Below, piece by piece: positions 62,730 through 64,000 of a DNA stretch of 64,000 bases. Position numbers and translations under genes: made by a program. The notes beneath the pieces are model-generated. The model searched no databases and had not been told where the DNA came from. It saw only the letters and a program-made list of their open reading frames with translations. Numbering within the stretch: the first letter of the stretch is position 1; each line of letters opens with the position of its first letter. This DNA is from Aphis gossypii (Eukaryota > Arthropoda > Insecta > Hemiptera > Aphididae): NCBI RefSeq assembly GCF_020184175.1, contig NC_065533.1:18002695-18066694 (forward strand), in the 5' to 3' direction.

Positions 62730-63287
62730 TTTTACGGTCGCGACGCGCGTGTGCCGGCCGGAGCGATGAGAAACCGGCCGACAGCAGCGAGCGTGGGGAC
62801 TCGCCGAGACGGAGCGAGCGAAAAAACACCACAGGGTGGGAGTGAACGGCACCGCCGCCGCCGTCCTCGGCAATCGGTTGAGAGCTCGCGCGCGCCAGTA
62901 CACGTTGTTCCGGTTTCGGGTGCGTTTGCTGTGTGTGTGTGTGTCCCTCCTGCCCGGCCAGACCGACACAATACCACAAAACAAACAAAATATATACTTA
63001 CGCTTTTTTTGTACCGGCGACGGGCTGTCTCTCTGTCTCCCTCGTCCGCTCCGCCCGACACTACACCGTCGTCGTGCACACGCGCCCCACACGGTGACGA
63101 CGACTATGCGTACGCCGCACGCCGTCCCGGCGCACCCACAGCAAAAGCTCGTCCCGTCGTGACCGCACACTGTCCCGAGAGCACGCGACCGAAAGTATAT
63201 AGCCAAGCCGTCGTCCCCGATACAACCGCGTCCCGTCCCGTCCCCGAGGGTTGATCGCCACCGAGCGCAGAAAACCGGGAAATCGCC
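62730..63287 (+). promoter_or_regulatory. CpG island, promoter and 5' UTR of the gene at 63288
   Basis: GC-rich, CpG-dense DNA just before a signal-peptide-coding exon, with a short GT repeat near 62932-62943. Several long open frames occur on both strands (for example 62751-63254 plus, 62676-63206 minus). They overlap one another, are biased to Arg, Pro, Ala and Thr, and carry no domain, so I treat them as by-products of low stop-codon frequency. Confidence 0.5.
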
Positions 63288-63417
63288 ATGCGTCCCGCCG
63301 TGGTGTCACTCGGCCGACCGCCGTCGGTCCGGTTGCCGGCCACCGTCCTGTTGCTGTTGGCCGCGGTCGCGTTCCCGAACGCCGTCCTGTCCGTCGAGTC
63401 GTCCGCCGATCCTAAAC
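63288..63417 (+). CDS. First coding exon of a secreted or membrane protein (partial)
   Basis: Starts with ATG after 'gaaatcgccatg'. The N-terminus (MRPAVVSLGRPPSVRL, then PATVLLLLAAVAFPNAVLS) is a clear signal peptide with likely cleavage before VESSADPK. The exon ends at a consensus donor, taaac|gtgagt (63418), phase 1, and the rest of the gene lies beyond the window. It follows a CpG island. The mature part visible here is too short to name a family. Confidence 0.6.
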
Positions 63418-64000
63418 GTGAGTATTTTTCTCTCTCTGATTTTACCACGAAAGTGACGACGTACAAAAAACAATTAGTTTTTATATCGCTCACTTATCGA
63501 TTTACCTATACGTGTATGAAAACAGTGCCACGGGGGGGGGGGTCAAATTTGAAATCGGCCGCCTAGAGATATTGCAGAATCTTTGTGAAACTTTCATTAT
63601 AATACTAATTATTTTTGTTCCCAATGAGACTTTGTTAAGTAGAAAAGTTTCACTGTGTTTCATTGTGTTTTATATATATATATTTTTTTTTTTGAACACC
63701 ACGTGCACGTTCGTCGGGAGTACCTACTATATAAACGTCTATAACTATCAAAATTGTATTTTTAAAAAATCAATACATATTTATCAGGAAATTCGAAATT
63801 AATTAATTCTTAATGTAAAAGTGTTTGCCTGTGCAGTGTATTTAACTTGATTTCTTCAATTCCGAATTACTACGGAGTAGGCGTGACTATAATATTATGA
63901 AAATGGACAATTCAAAACCATGTTGGGAATAATTATTACCACTGCGAAAGTTTAGAGAAAAAAAAACTTTGTGATAGGTACATGTTTATATGTTTTAATA
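63418..64000 (+). other. Start of the first intron of the gene at 63288
   Basis: AT-rich intronic DNA with a run of about ten G at 63532-63541. No further exon is seen before the window ends. Confidence 0.5.

Noticed and set aside
62676..63254. Several long overlapping open frames on both strands, up to 176 codons
   Set aside because: They lie in a CpG island where stop codons are rare, overlap each other in many frames, and have Arg/Pro/Ala-biased content with no domain.
1..64000. Bacterial endosymbiont or viral origin for part of the window
   Set aside because: Spliced genes, U2 snRNA, eukaryotic transposons and uniform AT-rich composition run throughout. No dense gene array, operon or viral gene was seen.

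Overview
This is a window of insect nuclear DNA, very probably from an aphid (Hemiptera: Sternorrhyncha). It is strongly AT-rich with four compact CpG-rich islands (about 4.3-4.7, 38.2-39.2, 50.6-51.0 and 62.7-63.4 kb). Genes are split by introns with GT..AG borders, there is a spliceosomal U2 snRNA, and DNA-transposon debris is abundant. The words 'taggtacc' and 'ggtacctac', which I associate with aphid genomes, recur throughout. The SIFamide peptide with Phe where most insects have Tyr also suits an aphid. There are no tRNA, rRNA or CRISPR loci that I can see, and nothing bacterial.

Host genes, left to right: a U2 snRNA (8.44-8.63 kb); a four-exon gene for an unrecognised multi-pass membrane protein of 264 residues (11.63-15.53 kb, assembled here by hand from phase-compatible splice sites); Ttc19, a mitochondrial complex III quality-control TPR protein in three exons on the minus strand (28.96-31.81 kb); a transmembrane channel-like (TMC) gene with a CpG-island 5' region, a 5' UTR exon and four coding exons (41.41-46.18 kb), the last of them 1.9 kb long; a SIFamide neuropeptide precursor gene with a clear TATA box, a non-coding first exon and two coding exons (56.13-59.33 kb); and the first, signal-peptide-coding exon of a secreted or membrane protein whose gene runs off the right edge (63.29-63.42 kb). 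These genes show no sign of acting together; they are neighbours only. A CpG island at 50.4-51.0 kb may be the promoter and first exon of an unidentified minus-strand transcript.

The striking part is 16.5-26.3 kb, a stack of nested insertions. A 1.3-1.5 kb repeat of unknown class (copy 1 at 0.65-1.99 kb, inverted; copy 2 at 16.5-26.3 kb) is interrupted in copy 2 by a complete FLYWCH/MULE (Mutator-like) transposon (17701-25959, 9-bp target duplication). That transposon is itself interrupted by a 4.56-kb ZMYM1-like hAT transposon (20503-25060, 8-bp target duplication) and, inside its intron, by a 599-bp foldback element (19061-19659, 8-bp target duplication). Copy 1 keeps the uninterrupted target site, so the order of events can be read directly. 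All the transposase reading frames are broken, although their catalytic residues are still present.

Elsewhere there are several hAT-type MITEs with 8-bp target duplications (2560, 6293, 14167, 48375), a 643-bp foldback palindrome (10690), a 411-bp near-perfect hairpin with no transposon-like ends (4623), and two tiny palindromes of 31 and 41 bp, each flanked by an exact 7-bp direct repeat. The remaining stretches are AT-rich with no supported gene.
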